Assembly (NCBI GenBank): GCA_900550855.1
Contig: URTQ01000086.1
Span: forward strand, 1-6,770
Direction of reading: 5' to 3'
Length of the DNA stretch: 6,770 nt
DNA from: an uncultured Eubacteriales bacterium
GTDB lineage: Bacteria; Bacillota; Clostridia; Christensenellales; CAG-917
Under the pieces are notes generated by a model. That model was not told the origin of the DNA. It saw only the letters and a list, made by a program, of their open reading frames with translations, and ran no database searches. The translations under genes and the position numbers were made by a program. This document shows, piece by piece, positions 1 to 6,584 of this stretch; within the stretch, counting starts at the first letter, position 1, and each line of letters opens with the position of its first letter.

Positions 1-5
1 TCAAG

Positions 6-22
6 CCATCTTGAAAAGATGG
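6..22. repeat. Small perfect hairpin at the left edge
   Basis: A 7-base arm (CCATCTT, 6-12) is exactly complementary to AAGATGG (16-22) around a GAA loop. No T-run follows on the + strand, and the window ends before the flank needed to judge a minus-strand terminator. No DnaA box matching TTATNCACA is seen in 1-196 on either strand. Its role is unknown. Confidence 0.4.
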
Positions 23-94
23 GTGACAAGTGTTTTGCATTCGGCGCAAATCAATTATTAAATTTTCATATTTTTCTCATATTCCGCCTTTCGC

Positions 95-123
95 TTGACA
101 CGACTGTTTCTTTTTTTTATAAT
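95..123 (+). promoter_or_regulatory. Consensus SigA/sigma-70 promoter for the rpmH operon
   Basis: TTGACA at 95-100 and TATAAT at 118-123 are both perfect consensus hexamers, and the 17 bp between them is the optimal spacing. The preceding stretch at about 51-85 is rich in A and T runs, which could act as an UP element for RNA polymerase alpha; that part is inference. Transcription should start near 130, giving a leader of about 67 nt before rpmH. This is the only strong promoter seen on the + strand and probably drives the whole rpmH-mnmG cluster. Confidence 0.88.
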
Positions 124-129
124 GGTTTA

Positions 130-196
130 GCATTTATATATTTATATATAGTAGATAGCAAAAATAAAAGTCCTTAAAAGACGGAGGAATATCATT
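130..196 (+). other. A/T-rich 5' leader of rpmH with strong ribosome binding site
   Basis: The predicted untranslated leader contains alternating TA runs (135-150) that could only form a weak A-U hairpin, followed by an A-rich stretch. It ends with a full GGAGG at 183-187, 9 nt before the rpmH ATG, the strongest ribosome binding site in the window. I see no recognisable riboswitch or ribosomal-protein leader structure. The 5' end is inferred from the promoter. Confidence 0.5.
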
Positions 197-331
197 ATGA
201 AACAAACCTACCAACCCAAGAAAAGACAAAGAAGCAAAGTTCACGGCTTCCGTGAAAGAATGTCCACCAAGAGCGGCAGAAACGTTCTCAAAAGACGTCG
301 CAACAGAGGCAGAAAGAAACTCAGCGCATAA
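197..331 (+). CDS. rpmH: 50S ribosomal protein L34
   Basis: This 44-codon gene encodes a very basic protein that matches L34 along its full length. It begins MKQTYQPKKRQRSKVHGF, continues with the family hallmark FRERMSTKSGRNVLKRRRNRGRKKL and ends LSA; 44 residues is the normal family size. L34 is a small protein of the large ribosomal subunit that binds 23S rRNA. The start is set by GGAGG 9 nt upstream and by the conserved N-terminus. It is the first gene after the consensus promoter and lies 13 nt before rnpA, the usual bacterial pairing. In B. subtilis and many other Bacillota, rpmH points away from dnaA with the origin region between them, so dnaA is expected just left of the window. Identification is essentially certain. 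Confidence 0.98.
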   Translation: MKQTYQPKKRQRSKVHGFRERMSTKSGRNVLKRRRNRGRKKLSA

Positions 332-344
332 GGCGTAATCCGAA

Positions 345-677
345 ATGCAAAAGCAATTCAGACTCAAAAAGAGAGCGGCGTTTGCCTACGTTTACCGCAA
401 AGGCGAAAAAGCCTCTGCAAGAGACTTGTTGCTTTTGAGCGCGAAATCCAAAGAAGGATTGAAAATCGGGTTGTCCGTATCCAAAAAAGTGGGCAACGCC
501 GTCACTCGCAACCGCGTAAAGAGGTTGATTCGAGAGGCGTTAAAGCCGCTTACGGACAGAATCGACGACGGTTTTATGTACGTTATCGTGGCGTATCCGT
601 CCATTGCCGAGAAAGATTTTTTCTCGGTGTCGAAGTCGGTTGAACAGGCGTTTTCAAGAGCGGGTAAACTCAAATGA
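345..677 (+). CDS. rnpA: Ribonuclease P protein component
   Basis: This encodes the 110-residue protein subunit of RNase P, which helps the catalytic RNA (rnpB, not in this window) bind and cleave the 5' leaders of precursor tRNAs. The signature RNR box is present (R55-N56-R57) within KKVGNAVTRNRVKRLIRE, residues 47-64. The N-terminal part with F5, F13 and Y17 fits the cleft that contacts the pre-tRNA leader. The length is close to the usual 110-120 residues. The ATG lies 13 nt after the rpmH stop; a modest AAGG at 330-333, overlapping that stop, could serve as ribosome binding site. The 3' end overlaps yidD by 4 bases (ATGA at 674-677), suggesting translational coupling. Confidence 0.97.
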   Translation: MQKQFRLKKRAAFAYVYRKGEKASARDLLLLSAKSKEGLKIGLSVSKKVGNAVTRNRVKRLIREALKPLTDRIDDGFMYVIVAYPSIAEKDFFSVSKSVEQAFSRAGKLK

Positions 678-919
678 TAAAGAAATTTTGTTTGTTTTTG
701 CTGCTTTTGTACAAGCGTACTCTTTCGCCGATAACGGGCAACCGTTGCGCATACACTCCGACGTGTTCGATGTATTCGTACGACGCTATAAGCAAGTACG
801 GCGCGTTTGTCGGCATTGCTTTGACAATCGAGAGGCTTTTGAGATGCACCCCGTTTGCCAAAGGCGGTTTCGACCCCGTCAGAGAGAACTATCGAGGAAA
901 AACTAAATGGTTAATATGA
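674..919 (+). CDS. yidD: Membrane protein insertion efficiency factor YidD
   Basis: An 81-residue small protein of the YidD family, which associates with the inner face of the membrane and assists YidC-dependent membrane protein insertion. A short hydrophobic/amphipathic N-terminus (about residues 5-13) is followed by the family core: YKRTLSPITGNRCAYTPTCS (13-32), YGAF (42-45) and LLRCTPFAKGGFDPV (55-69). The three conserved cysteines are present at C25, C31 and C58. Length is typical (about 70-85). Its start overlaps the rnpA stop (ATGA), and its end overlaps yidC by 13 bases if yidC starts at 907. There is no strong ribosome binding site, so translation is probably coupled to rnpA. Its position between rnpA and yidC is the standard one. 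Confidence 0.96.
   Translation: MIKKFCLFLLLLYKRTLSPITGNRCAYTPTCSMYSYDAISKYGAFVGIALTIERLLRCTPFAKGGFDPVRENYRGKTKWLI
894..898 (+). promoter_or_regulatory. Ribosome binding site that selects the yidC start at 907
   Basis: GAGGA at 894-898 lies 8 nt before the ATG at 907, ideal spacing. A second in-frame ATG at 916 would make a classic 4-base ATGA overlap with the yidD stop (917-919), but it sits 17 nt from this site. The Shine-Dalgarno distance favours 907; use of 916 cannot be excluded and would remove only three residues. Confidence 0.6.
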
Positions 920-2151
920 GTTATCCGCGCAGACGGAAATTGCAGATATATCTTATCGCGGCTATGCTCGCGATTTTGTGCTGCATTCTTGTTGCGTGCA
1001 ACAGCGACAACTCTTACAGTGTTGCAGGCGAAACCGTGAGCGAACCGACTCACTTTATGGCAAAGTTTATGATTATCATAAACAACGCGCTCGGCGGCGG
1101 CGTCGCGAGTTTCGGCTGGACGGTCGTTTTGTTTACGGTCGTATTGCGTCTTATCCTTTCGCCGCTCGACATTTGGCAAAAGGTCATCGCCAGAAAGAAT
1201 AACAAGGCGATGGAACGTATGAAGCCGCAACTTGAAGTTTTGCAGGCAAGATACGCCGACGACAAGCAAAGATTGCAACAAGAGCAAATGGCTCTTTACA
1301 AAAAAGAGAAGTATTCCACGATGGGTATGTGTTTGCCCACAATCGTGACTTTCGTCGTGTTCTTCGTCGTGTTTGCAGGATTCAGACAAATGGTCGGCTA
1401 TCAGTTCGCAAAGGACTACAAAGAGTGCGTAAAGACCTACAACGCGTCTATTTCCGAGCAAATCGAGCAAAATAAAGACGAGGAATTTATCGTCGACAAC
1501 GGCGACGGCAAATACGACATCGACGACGTTGCAAAGACCGAAGCCGGCGCGGAATTTTATGCTAAGGCAAAGAAAAACGCGCAACACGCAGTTTACGAAG
1601 TCTATTATTCCGAAGACCAAGTCACGATAAGAAGTTTCCTTTGGATTAAAAACATTTTCGTTTCGGACAACTGGGCGCAAGCAGTGCCCGACTTTGCGAC
1701 GGTCACCGGACAAAAGGGTATGGCAACGTCCAAACTCACAGGCATCACCATCGACGAGTACAACGACGTTATGGCTGACGTGCTCGGTACGGGCGGCTAC
1801 GGCAAAGACGGCAAATGGAACGGCTTGCTCATCCTTCCCGTGTTGTCCATAGCGCTCAGTTTGCTTTCCACAAAATTGCTTTCGGGCTCGCAAGCGCAAC
1901 CCCCTGCGCCCGCACAGGACGCACAAGGCGAGGGCGCGGAAAAAGCCAAAGCGCAACAACAATCTATGAAGATGATGCAGTACGTTATGCCCATAATGAT
2001 GGGTGTGTTCGCGCTGTTCTATTCGGGTGCGTTCGCGCTTTATATGTTCACAAGTTCGTTATGCGCGATTCTGTTCCAACTCACCTTCAATCTTATCGCA
2101 AAACTCGTCGATAAGAGCAGAGAAGGCGCGAGCGGAGTTGCAAAAAGATAG
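907..2151 (+). CDS. yidC: Membrane protein insertase YidC/SpoIIIJ (Oxa1 family), lipoprotein type with enlarged outside loop
   Basis: This 414-residue protein inserts and folds membrane proteins, alone or with Sec. A basic N-terminus (RRRK, 8-11) and hydrophobic stretch end in a lipobox LVAC with C31 as the probable lipidated cysteine, as in Gram-positive YidC/SpoIIIJ. The Oxa1 core follows: TM1 about 66-87 with the conserved groove arginine R81 in VLRLILSPL; a charged helical cytoplasmic hairpin about 88-138; TM2 about 145-163; the family motif SFLWIKNIF (243-251); TM3 about 305-325; an Ala/Gln/Pro-rich cytoplasmic loop (326-352); and TM4-TM5 about 360-398. The loop between TM2 and TM3 is about 140 residues, against a few tens in B. 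subtilis SpoIIIJ (about 260 residues in total). The insert is hydrophilic and acidic. The frame is intact, so this looks like a real expansion, not an error. Placement between yidD and jag is standard. Confidence 0.96.
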   Translation: MVNMSYPRRRKLQIYLIAAMLAILCCILVACNSDNSYSVAGETVSEPTHFMAKFMIIINNALGGGVASFGWTVVLFTVVLRLILSPLDIWQKVIARKNNKAMERMKPQLEVLQARYADDKQRLQQEQMALYKKEKYSTMGMCLPTIVTFVVFFVVFAGFRQMVGYQFAKDYKECVKTYNASISEQIEQNKDEEFIVDNGDGKYDIDDVAKTEAGAEFYAKAKKNAQHAVYEVYYSEDQVTIRSFLWIKNIFVSDNWAQAVPDFATVTGQKGMATSKLTGITIDEYNDVMADVLGTGGYGKDGKWNGLLILPVLSIALSLLSTKLLSGSQAQPPAPAQDAQGEGAEKAKAQQQSMKMMQYVMPIMMGVFALFYSGAFALYMFTSSLCAILFQLTFNLIAKLVDKSREGASGVAKR

Positions 2152-2159
2152 GAGATAAA

Positions 2160-3032
2160 ATGGAAAAATCGATAGAAACACAGGCTTCGTCCGTCGATCT
2201 CGCAGTCGAGAAGGCGTTGGTGGAACTCGGTGTATCAAAAGACAAAGTTGACGTTGAAGTCATCTCGAAGGGCGGACTCTTTTCCAAAGCGAAAGTCAGA
2301 GTCACCGTCAAGGATTCAATCGCCGACAAAATGGCGGAATTTTTCAACGGTACGCTCTCTCGTATGGGGCTCGTATCCCGTGCGAGCGTAGAAGATAAAA
2401 ACGGCACGCTTTACATCACGATTGCAGGCGACGACAGCGGCGTCGCAATCGGATACAGAGGCGAAGCGCTCGACGCGTTCCAGTATCTTGCGCTCACCTT
2501 CCTCAACGAGCAAAAATGCGACTTCAAAAAAGTCGTCGTCGATTGCGAAAACTACCGCGAAAAACGCAAGGAAACCCTTTCCGCGCTCGCTCTCAAACTT
2601 GCGCAAAAGGCAGTGCGTTTGCAAAGAAAAATCGCTCTCGAACCTATGAATCCGTTTGAAAGACGAATCATCCACAGCGCGCTTGCGGACAGCGACATCG
2701 CTGACACCGAAAGCGAGGGCGAAGAACCAAATCGCTACATCGTCATCATTCCGAAGGGTGTGGAACTCAAAGACCAACGCCCCATCAAGAACGGCGAGAG
2801 AGAGCCGAGAAAAGACGGCAAGAGAGATCGCAAGGATTCCCGCAAAGGCGACCGCAGAGATACGAGAAACAGAAAGGATACTCGCGAGCGTAAGCCCAGA
2901 GAGGAAGAACCCGAAGCGCCGGACGGCAGAGTATATCGCGGATATTTCACCGAGCAAGACGATTTCGTAAAACCCGTCGCGCAATCCGGTCCGCCCAAAT
3001 TCAAGAGTTTCGGCGGCAAAAAGAAATTCTGA
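2160..3032 (+). CDS. khpB: RNA-binding protein KhpB/Jag (Jag-N, KH, R3H) with basic C-terminal tail
   Basis: A 290-residue Jag/KhpB protein. In Streptococcus and relatives this protein pairs with KhpA, binds RNA and influences cell elongation and division. Order of parts: Jag-N-like domain (about 1-51, ending GGLFSKAKVRVTV, shorter at the glycine loop than usual); type II KH domain (about 80-160) with GxxG motif G98-Y-R-G101 followed by EALDAFQYL; and R3H domain with R168xxxH172 and the strand RYIVIIPK (192-199). From about 204 onward there is a tail of some 85 residues, strongly enriched in Arg, Lys, Asp and Glu (204-252) and ending in a Gly/Lys/Phe-rich stretch. B. subtilis Jag is about 208 residues and lacks such a tail. 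AGGAG at 2150-2154 overlaps the yidC stop and lies 5 nt before the ATG. It is co-transcribed with yidC, an old and frequent pairing. Confidence 0.94.
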   Translation: MEKSIETQASSVDLAVEKALVELGVSKDKVDVEVISKGGLFSKAKVRVTVKDSIADKMAEFFNGTLSRMGLVSRASVEDKNGTLYITIAGDDSGVAIGYRGEALDAFQYLALTFLNEQKCDFKKVVVDCENYREKRKETLSALALKLAQKAVRLQRKIALEPMNPFERRIIHSALADSDIADTESEGEEPNRYIVIIPKGVELKDQRPIKNGEREPRKDGKRDRKDSRKGDRRDTRNRKDTRERKPREEEPEAPDGRVYRGYFTEQDDFVKPVAQSGPPKFKSFGGKKKF

Positions 3033-3057
3033 CAATCATTCCGAAAGGAAGAAAATA

Positions 3058-4443
3058 ATGAGTACGATAGCGGCAATTTCATCACCGATAGGTGCAGGTG
3101 GTATCGGCATAGTGCGCGTGTCCGGCGAGGACGCGCTTCGCATCGCCGATGCCATTTTCTCTTTTTCACGCAAAAACGCCTCGAAAGGCGTTGCTTCCGC
3201 TTGCGCCGACGAGCAAAACAAAATCGACGTAGAGCAAGAAAGAGGACTTCGCCAAGTATGGATGCCGTTTTATATGAATTACGGCGTGTTCGACGCGGGC
3301 GAGTTTTGCGACAAGGGATACGCCGTTTATTTCCCCAAAGGACGCTCGTACACGGGCGAAGATACCGTTGAGTTTTATTTGCACGGCGGCGTTCGCATAA
3401 TGCAAGGCGCACTCGACGCACTGTTGCGCGGCGGCGCGGTTATGGCGAAAAACGGCGAGTTCACAAAGCGCGCTTTCCTCAACGGAAGGCTCTCGCTTGC
3501 CGACGCGGAAGGCGTAATCGATATGATAAACGCAGAGAGCGTGGCTGGCGTAAAGGCGGCGTACAGACTTATGCAGGGCAACGTGTCCAAGTGTATCGAC
3601 GCAATCCTCGAAAAACTCGGCGTGCTTATCGCAACGCTCGAAGCGACCCTCGATTATCCCGACGAAATGGAAGACGAGGTTTTGCCGTCTTTGCCCGATT
3701 CGGTGAACGAAATTCTCGACGACGTAAACAAACTTATATCCACCGCAAAGAGCGGACGTATTGCAAAACACGGCATAAACGTTGCGCTTGCGGGCAACAC
3801 CAACGCAGGCAAGTCCTCGCTTATGAACGCGCTGCTTAAAGAAGACAGAGCAATCGTAACCGATGTTGCGGGAACGACTCGCGACACGGTCGAGGACAGT
3901 TTCGAGTGCGACGGCGTGAAGATAAATCTTGTCGACACGGCAGGTATACGCGAGAGCGACGACGTCGTCGAGGCAAAGGGAATCGAGCGAGCAAAACGCG
4001 CGTTTGAGGGTGCGGACGTGATATTGCACGTCGTGGACACAACCGCCCCCGACGACAAGGAATGGGATTTCTCGGGCAAGACCGTGTTTGAAGTTTACAA
4101 CAAATGCGACGTTTCGCACTTCGACAAAAAGTGCGGCAAGAACGAGTTTAAGATAAGCGCAAAGACGGGCGAGGGCGTGGATGAGTTGGTGCACGCAATA
4201 GCCGCTTTGTACAAGCAAAGCAAGGTGGGCGACGGTGAGATAATCACGTCCGAAAGACACGTTTCGGCACTTTACGAAGCGAAAACGGCACTTGAATGTG
4301 CGATTTCGTCACTTGACGATACAATCGACTGTACGCTTATCGATTTGAGAAGGGCGTACGACGCGCTCGGCGAGATAACGGGCAAGACCGCAACGCAAGA
4401 CGTCGTGAACAGCATCTTTTCAAGATTCTGCGTCGGAAAGTAA
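3058..4443 (+). CDS. mnmE: tRNA modification GTPase MnmE (TrmE)
   Basis: A 461-residue GTPase that works with MnmG to add the (carboxymethyl)aminomethyl group to C5 of wobble uridine 34 in certain tRNAs, using methylene-tetrahydrofolate. The N-terminal folate-binding domain begins TIAAISSPIGAGGIGIVRVSG and carries SYTGEDTVEF (97-106) and LHGG. The G domain has all motifs: G1 GNTNAGKS (246-253), G2 AGTTRDT (271-277), G3 DTAG (293-296), G4 NKCD (348-351) and G5 SAK (367-369). The protein ends in the essential FCVGK with C458. Compared with E. coli MnmE there are about 25 extra residues around 37-65, offset by a compact G domain. AGGAAG at 3046-3051 lies 6 nt before the ATG, and jag ends 25 nt upstream. 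A helical domain from about 120 flanks both sides of the G domain. Confidence 0.98.
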   Translation: MSTIAAISSPIGAGGIGIVRVSGEDALRIADAIFSFSRKNASKGVASACADEQNKIDVEQERGLRQVWMPFYMNYGVFDAGEFCDKGYAVYFPKGRSYTGEDTVEFYLHGGVRIMQGALDALLRGGAVMAKNGEFTKRAFLNGRLSLADAEGVIDMINAESVAGVKAAYRLMQGNVSKCIDAILEKLGVLIATLEATLDYPDEMEDEVLPSLPDSVNEILDDVNKLISTAKSGRIAKHGINVALAGNTNAGKSSLMNALLKEDRAIVTDVAGTTRDTVEDSFECDGVKINLVDTAGIRESDDVVEAKGIERAKRAFEGADVILHVVDTTAPDDKEWDFSGKTVFEVYNKCDVSHFDKKCGKNEFKISAKTGEGVDELVHAIAALYKQSKVGDGEIITSERHVSALYEAKTALECAISSLDDTIDCTLIDLRRAYDALGEITGKTATQDVVNSIFSRFCVGK

Positions 4444-4588
4444 TGCGAAAACGCAAAACGACAAACCAACGACAAAACAGAAAGCAACATATAAACAATA
4501 TAAAGTTATATATACGATTTATATAAACGATATAAACGCATAAGCGATATAAACGCAAAAGATTCGGCATTAATACGGACAGTACGAT
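4444..4588 (+). other. mnmE-mnmG spacer: T-free A/C-rich stretch, then AT repeats
   Basis: This 145 nt gap is the longest inside the cluster. Its first part (4445-4489) contains no T at all on the + strand and would be an unstructured A/C-rich RNA; it carries AACGACAAA twice (4457-4465 and 4468-4476). Its second part is A/T-rich with a repeated ATATAAA motif, listed separately. No transcription terminator and no convincing -35/-10 pair is seen, so mnmG is probably read through from upstream, although a weak internal promoter in the AT-rich part is possible. Confidence 0.55.
4489..4557 (+). repeat. Cluster of five ATATAAA direct repeats
   Basis: ATATAAA occurs at 4489, 4498, 4521, 4530 and 4547 (start positions). 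A longer unit, CGATATAAACGCA, is present twice without mismatch (4528-4540 and 4545-4557), 17 bp apart. The cluster ends 31 nt before the mnmG start. It could be an array of protein-binding sites, a weak promoter region, or simple slippage-derived sequence; the sequence does not decide between these. Confidence 0.6.
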
Positions 4589-6421
4589 ATGGAAAAGTTT
4601 GACGTTATCGTCATAGGCGGCGGACACGCAGGCGTGGAAGCCGCGCTTGCAAGCGCAAGACTCAATAAAAAAACGCTGATGTTGTGCCTCGATTACGGCA
4701 CGGTTTCTTATATGCCTTGCAACCCCGCAATCGGCGGCACGGCAAAGGGGCATCTCGTCAAAGAGGTGGACGCGCTCGGCGGGCAAATGGGGCTTTCGGC
4801 GGACAAAGCGCTTTTGCAAATCAAAACGCTCAATTCGGCAAAAGGTCCTGCCGTGTTTTCCCTTCGCGGACAAGAGGACAAGGCTCTGTATCACGAGATT
4901 ATGCTCGACGTGGTGAAAAACACCGACAATCTCACCGTTCTCGACAAAGAGGCGAGCGAGGTCGTTTGCAAAGACGGCAAAGTCGAGGGTGTTGTCACGA
5001 CGGACGGCGAAAAGTACGAATGCAAAGCCGTCGTGCTTGCAACGGGCGTGTATCTCAACGGCGCGATAATCATAGGCGATTACGTCAAAAAGAGCGGCCC
5101 GAGCGGATTCCGCGCGGCAAATAGTCTCACCGACAGCCTTGTGAAACTCGGCGTGCCTATGCGCAGATTCAAGACGGGAACGCCTGCGAGAATATATCGC
5201 GACAGCATAGACTTTTCCAAAATGGAAATTCAACTCGGCGACGACAGCGACAGATTTTCCTTTATGTCGCCGCACTCGACCTTTGTCGAAGAGCCTTGTT
5301 ATCTCACTTACACCAACGCGCAAACGCACAAAATCATACTCGACAATATAGATAGAAGTCCGCTTTACAACGGCACGATTTTGTCCGTAGGCCCTCGCTA
5401 TTGTCCGTCCATCGAAACCAAAGTTATGCGCTTCAAGGACAAGGAACGCCACCAGATTTTCGTCGAACCCGAAGGCGCAAACAGCGAGGAAATGTATATA
5501 CAGGGTATGTCAACGTCTTTGCCGCACGACGTGCAAGAGCAGATGTACCGCACCTTGCCGGGTCTTGAAAATTGTAGATTCGCAAAATACGGATATGCAA
5601 TCGAATACGATTGCCTCGACCCGCTCGGAATGTATCCGTCCCTTGAAAACAAAGCCGTTGAAGGATTGTTCTCGGCAGGGCAGATGAACGGAAGCAGCGG
5701 ATACGAAGAAGCGGCGGCGCAAGGACTTATTGCCGGAATAAACGCCGCGCGCAAGGTCGACGGAAAAGAACCGCTCGTTCTCGGTCGCGACGAGGCGTAT
5801 ATAGGCGTGCTTATCGACGACCTCGTGACCAAAGGCACGAACGAACCGTATCGTATGATGACCGCGCGCGCCGAACATAGAATTATGCTTCGCCAAGACA
5901 ACGCGGATATGCGCCTTACGCCCATAGGCAGAGAAATAGGACTTGTGGACTACAAACGCTACGCTCGCTATCTCGAAAAGAAAGAGATGATACAAAACGT
6001 GATTGCGATGTCGCAAAAGACTATGCCGAGAGATAAGGTCGACGCGCTCTTTGCGACTCTCGGCGAGGAAACGCCGCAAAAAACACCCACGCTCGGCGAG
6101 ATTTGCAGACGACCCGCCGTATCTTATGCGGACGTAAGACAGTTTATTGATTTCCCGTGCGACGACGAAGCGTTGTCGGCGGCGGTCGTAGAGTTGAAAT
6201 ACGAGGGCTATCTCAAAAAAGAGCAAGCCGCCGTGAGTGAACAAAAGCGACTCGAAAACAAACTTATCCCCAAAGATTTCGATTACGAATCCATAAAAGC
6301 GTTGCGTATCGAGGCAAGACAAAAATTGTCCGAAATACGCCCCCTCAACCTCGGTCAAGCCTCGCGCATATCCGGCGTATCGCCTGCCGACGTTGCCGTT
6401 TTGATAGTCGCTTTGCGATAA
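4589..6421 (+). CDS. mnmG: tRNA uridine-5-carboxymethylaminomethyl modification enzyme MnmG (GidA)
   Basis: A 610-residue FAD enzyme, the partner of MnmE in forming cmnm5U34 in tRNA; the complex uses NADH, FAD and a folate one-carbon donor. The N-terminal dinucleotide fold has GGGHAG (10-15). The two conserved cysteines lie in PCNPAIGG (C44) and GPRYCPSIE (C272), matching the E. coli C47 and C277 motifs. The family signatures SAGQMNGSSGYEEAAAQGL (362-380) and EPYRMMTARAEHRIMLRQDNAD follow, then the helical C-terminal region that contacts MnmE and tRNA. Length is slightly under E. coli MnmG (629). The start fits the conserved MEKFDVIVIGGG, but there is no recognisable Shine-Dalgarno sequence in the 20 nt upstream, unlike jag and mnmE. 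A strong terminator follows 24 nt after the stop codon. Confidence 0.98.
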   Translation: MEKFDVIVIGGGHAGVEAALASARLNKKTLMLCLDYGTVSYMPCNPAIGGTAKGHLVKEVDALGGQMGLSADKALLQIKTLNSAKGPAVFSLRGQEDKALYHEIMLDVVKNTDNLTVLDKEASEVVCKDGKVEGVVTTDGEKYECKAVVLATGVYLNGAIIIGDYVKKSGPSGFRAANSLTDSLVKLGVPMRRFKTGTPARIYRDSIDFSKMEIQLGDDSDRFSFMSPHSTFVEEPCYLTYTNAQTHKIILDNIDRSPLYNGTILSVGPRYCPSIETKVMRFKDKERHQIFVEPEGANSEEMYIQGMSTSLPHDVQEQMYRTLPGLENCRFAKYGYAIEYDCLDPLGMYPSLENKAVEGLFSAGQMNGSSGYEEAAAQGLIAGINAARKVDGKEPLVLGRDEAYIGVLIDDLVTKGTNEPYRMMTARAEHRIMLRQDNADMRLTPIGREIGLVDYKRYARYLEKKEMIQNVIAMSQKTMPRDKVDALFATLGEETPQKTPTLGEICRRPAVSYADVRQFIDFPCDDEALSAAVVELKYEGYLKKEQAAVSEQKRLENKLIPKDFDYESIKALRIEARQKLSEIRPLNLGQASRISGVSPADVAVLIVALR

Positions 6422-6445
6422 AAAGAAAATAATTTGATTTTTTTG

Positions 6446-6480
6446 CTCGCTTGCTTTTTGCAAGCGAGTTTTTCTTTTTA
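6446..6480 (+). terminator. Rho-independent terminator after mnmG
   Basis: A perfect 9 bp G/C-containing stem (CTCGCTTGC, 6446-6454, with GCAAGCGAG, 6460-6468) closes a 5 nt T loop and is followed directly by a T-rich tail (6469-6479, ten T and one C). It ends + strand transcription after mnmG. The bases before the stem are T-rich, not A-rich, so it should not work well for minus-strand transcripts. Confidence 0.95.
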
Positions 6481-6584
6481 TTCGAAAAAAGCAAAGAAAT
6501 TATTATCTCATCGCATTTAACCGCATTAGAATCACGAAATTTTAATGATATTTTAAGCATTTGAAAAGCCGAAAACAAAATACC

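Noticed and set aside
1..196. oriC with DnaA boxes
   Set aside because: Gene order suggests the origin is nearby on the left, but no TTATNCACA-type box or box cluster is visible here on either strand, so no origin is called.
134..367. 77-codon minus-strand frame opposite rpmH
   Set aside because: Covers rpmH and its leader in antisense; no family resemblance.
889..1962. 357-codon open frame on the minus strand opposite yidC
   Set aside because: It lies wholly antisense to a clear YidC, has low-complexity Val/Leu/Arg/His/Cys composition with no recognisable family, and is explained by codon bias of the + strand gene.
916..2151. yidC starting at the second ATG (916) with a 4-base overlap with yidD
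   Set aside because: Possible, but GAGGA at 894-898 is ideally spaced for 907 and 17 nt from 916; the difference is three residues.
3166..4260. 364-codon open frame on the minus strand opposite mnmE
   Set aside because: mnmE shows every GTPase motif in the + frame; the antisense frame has no family resemblance and reflects its codon use.
4337..5452. 371-codon minus-strand frame across the mnmE end, the spacer and mnmG
   Set aside because: It overlaps two certain genes and shows no family motif; the part through the A-rich spacer translates to hydrophobic low-complexity sequence.
5510..6463. 317-codon minus-strand frame opposite mnmG
   Set aside because: Antisense to conserved mnmG and starting inside the terminator hairpin; no plausible promoter or ribosome binding site.
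6345..6578. 77-codon minus-strand frame over the mnmG end and terminator
   Set aside because: It reads through the + strand terminator and the mnmG C-terminus; basic low-complexity product with no homology I recognise.
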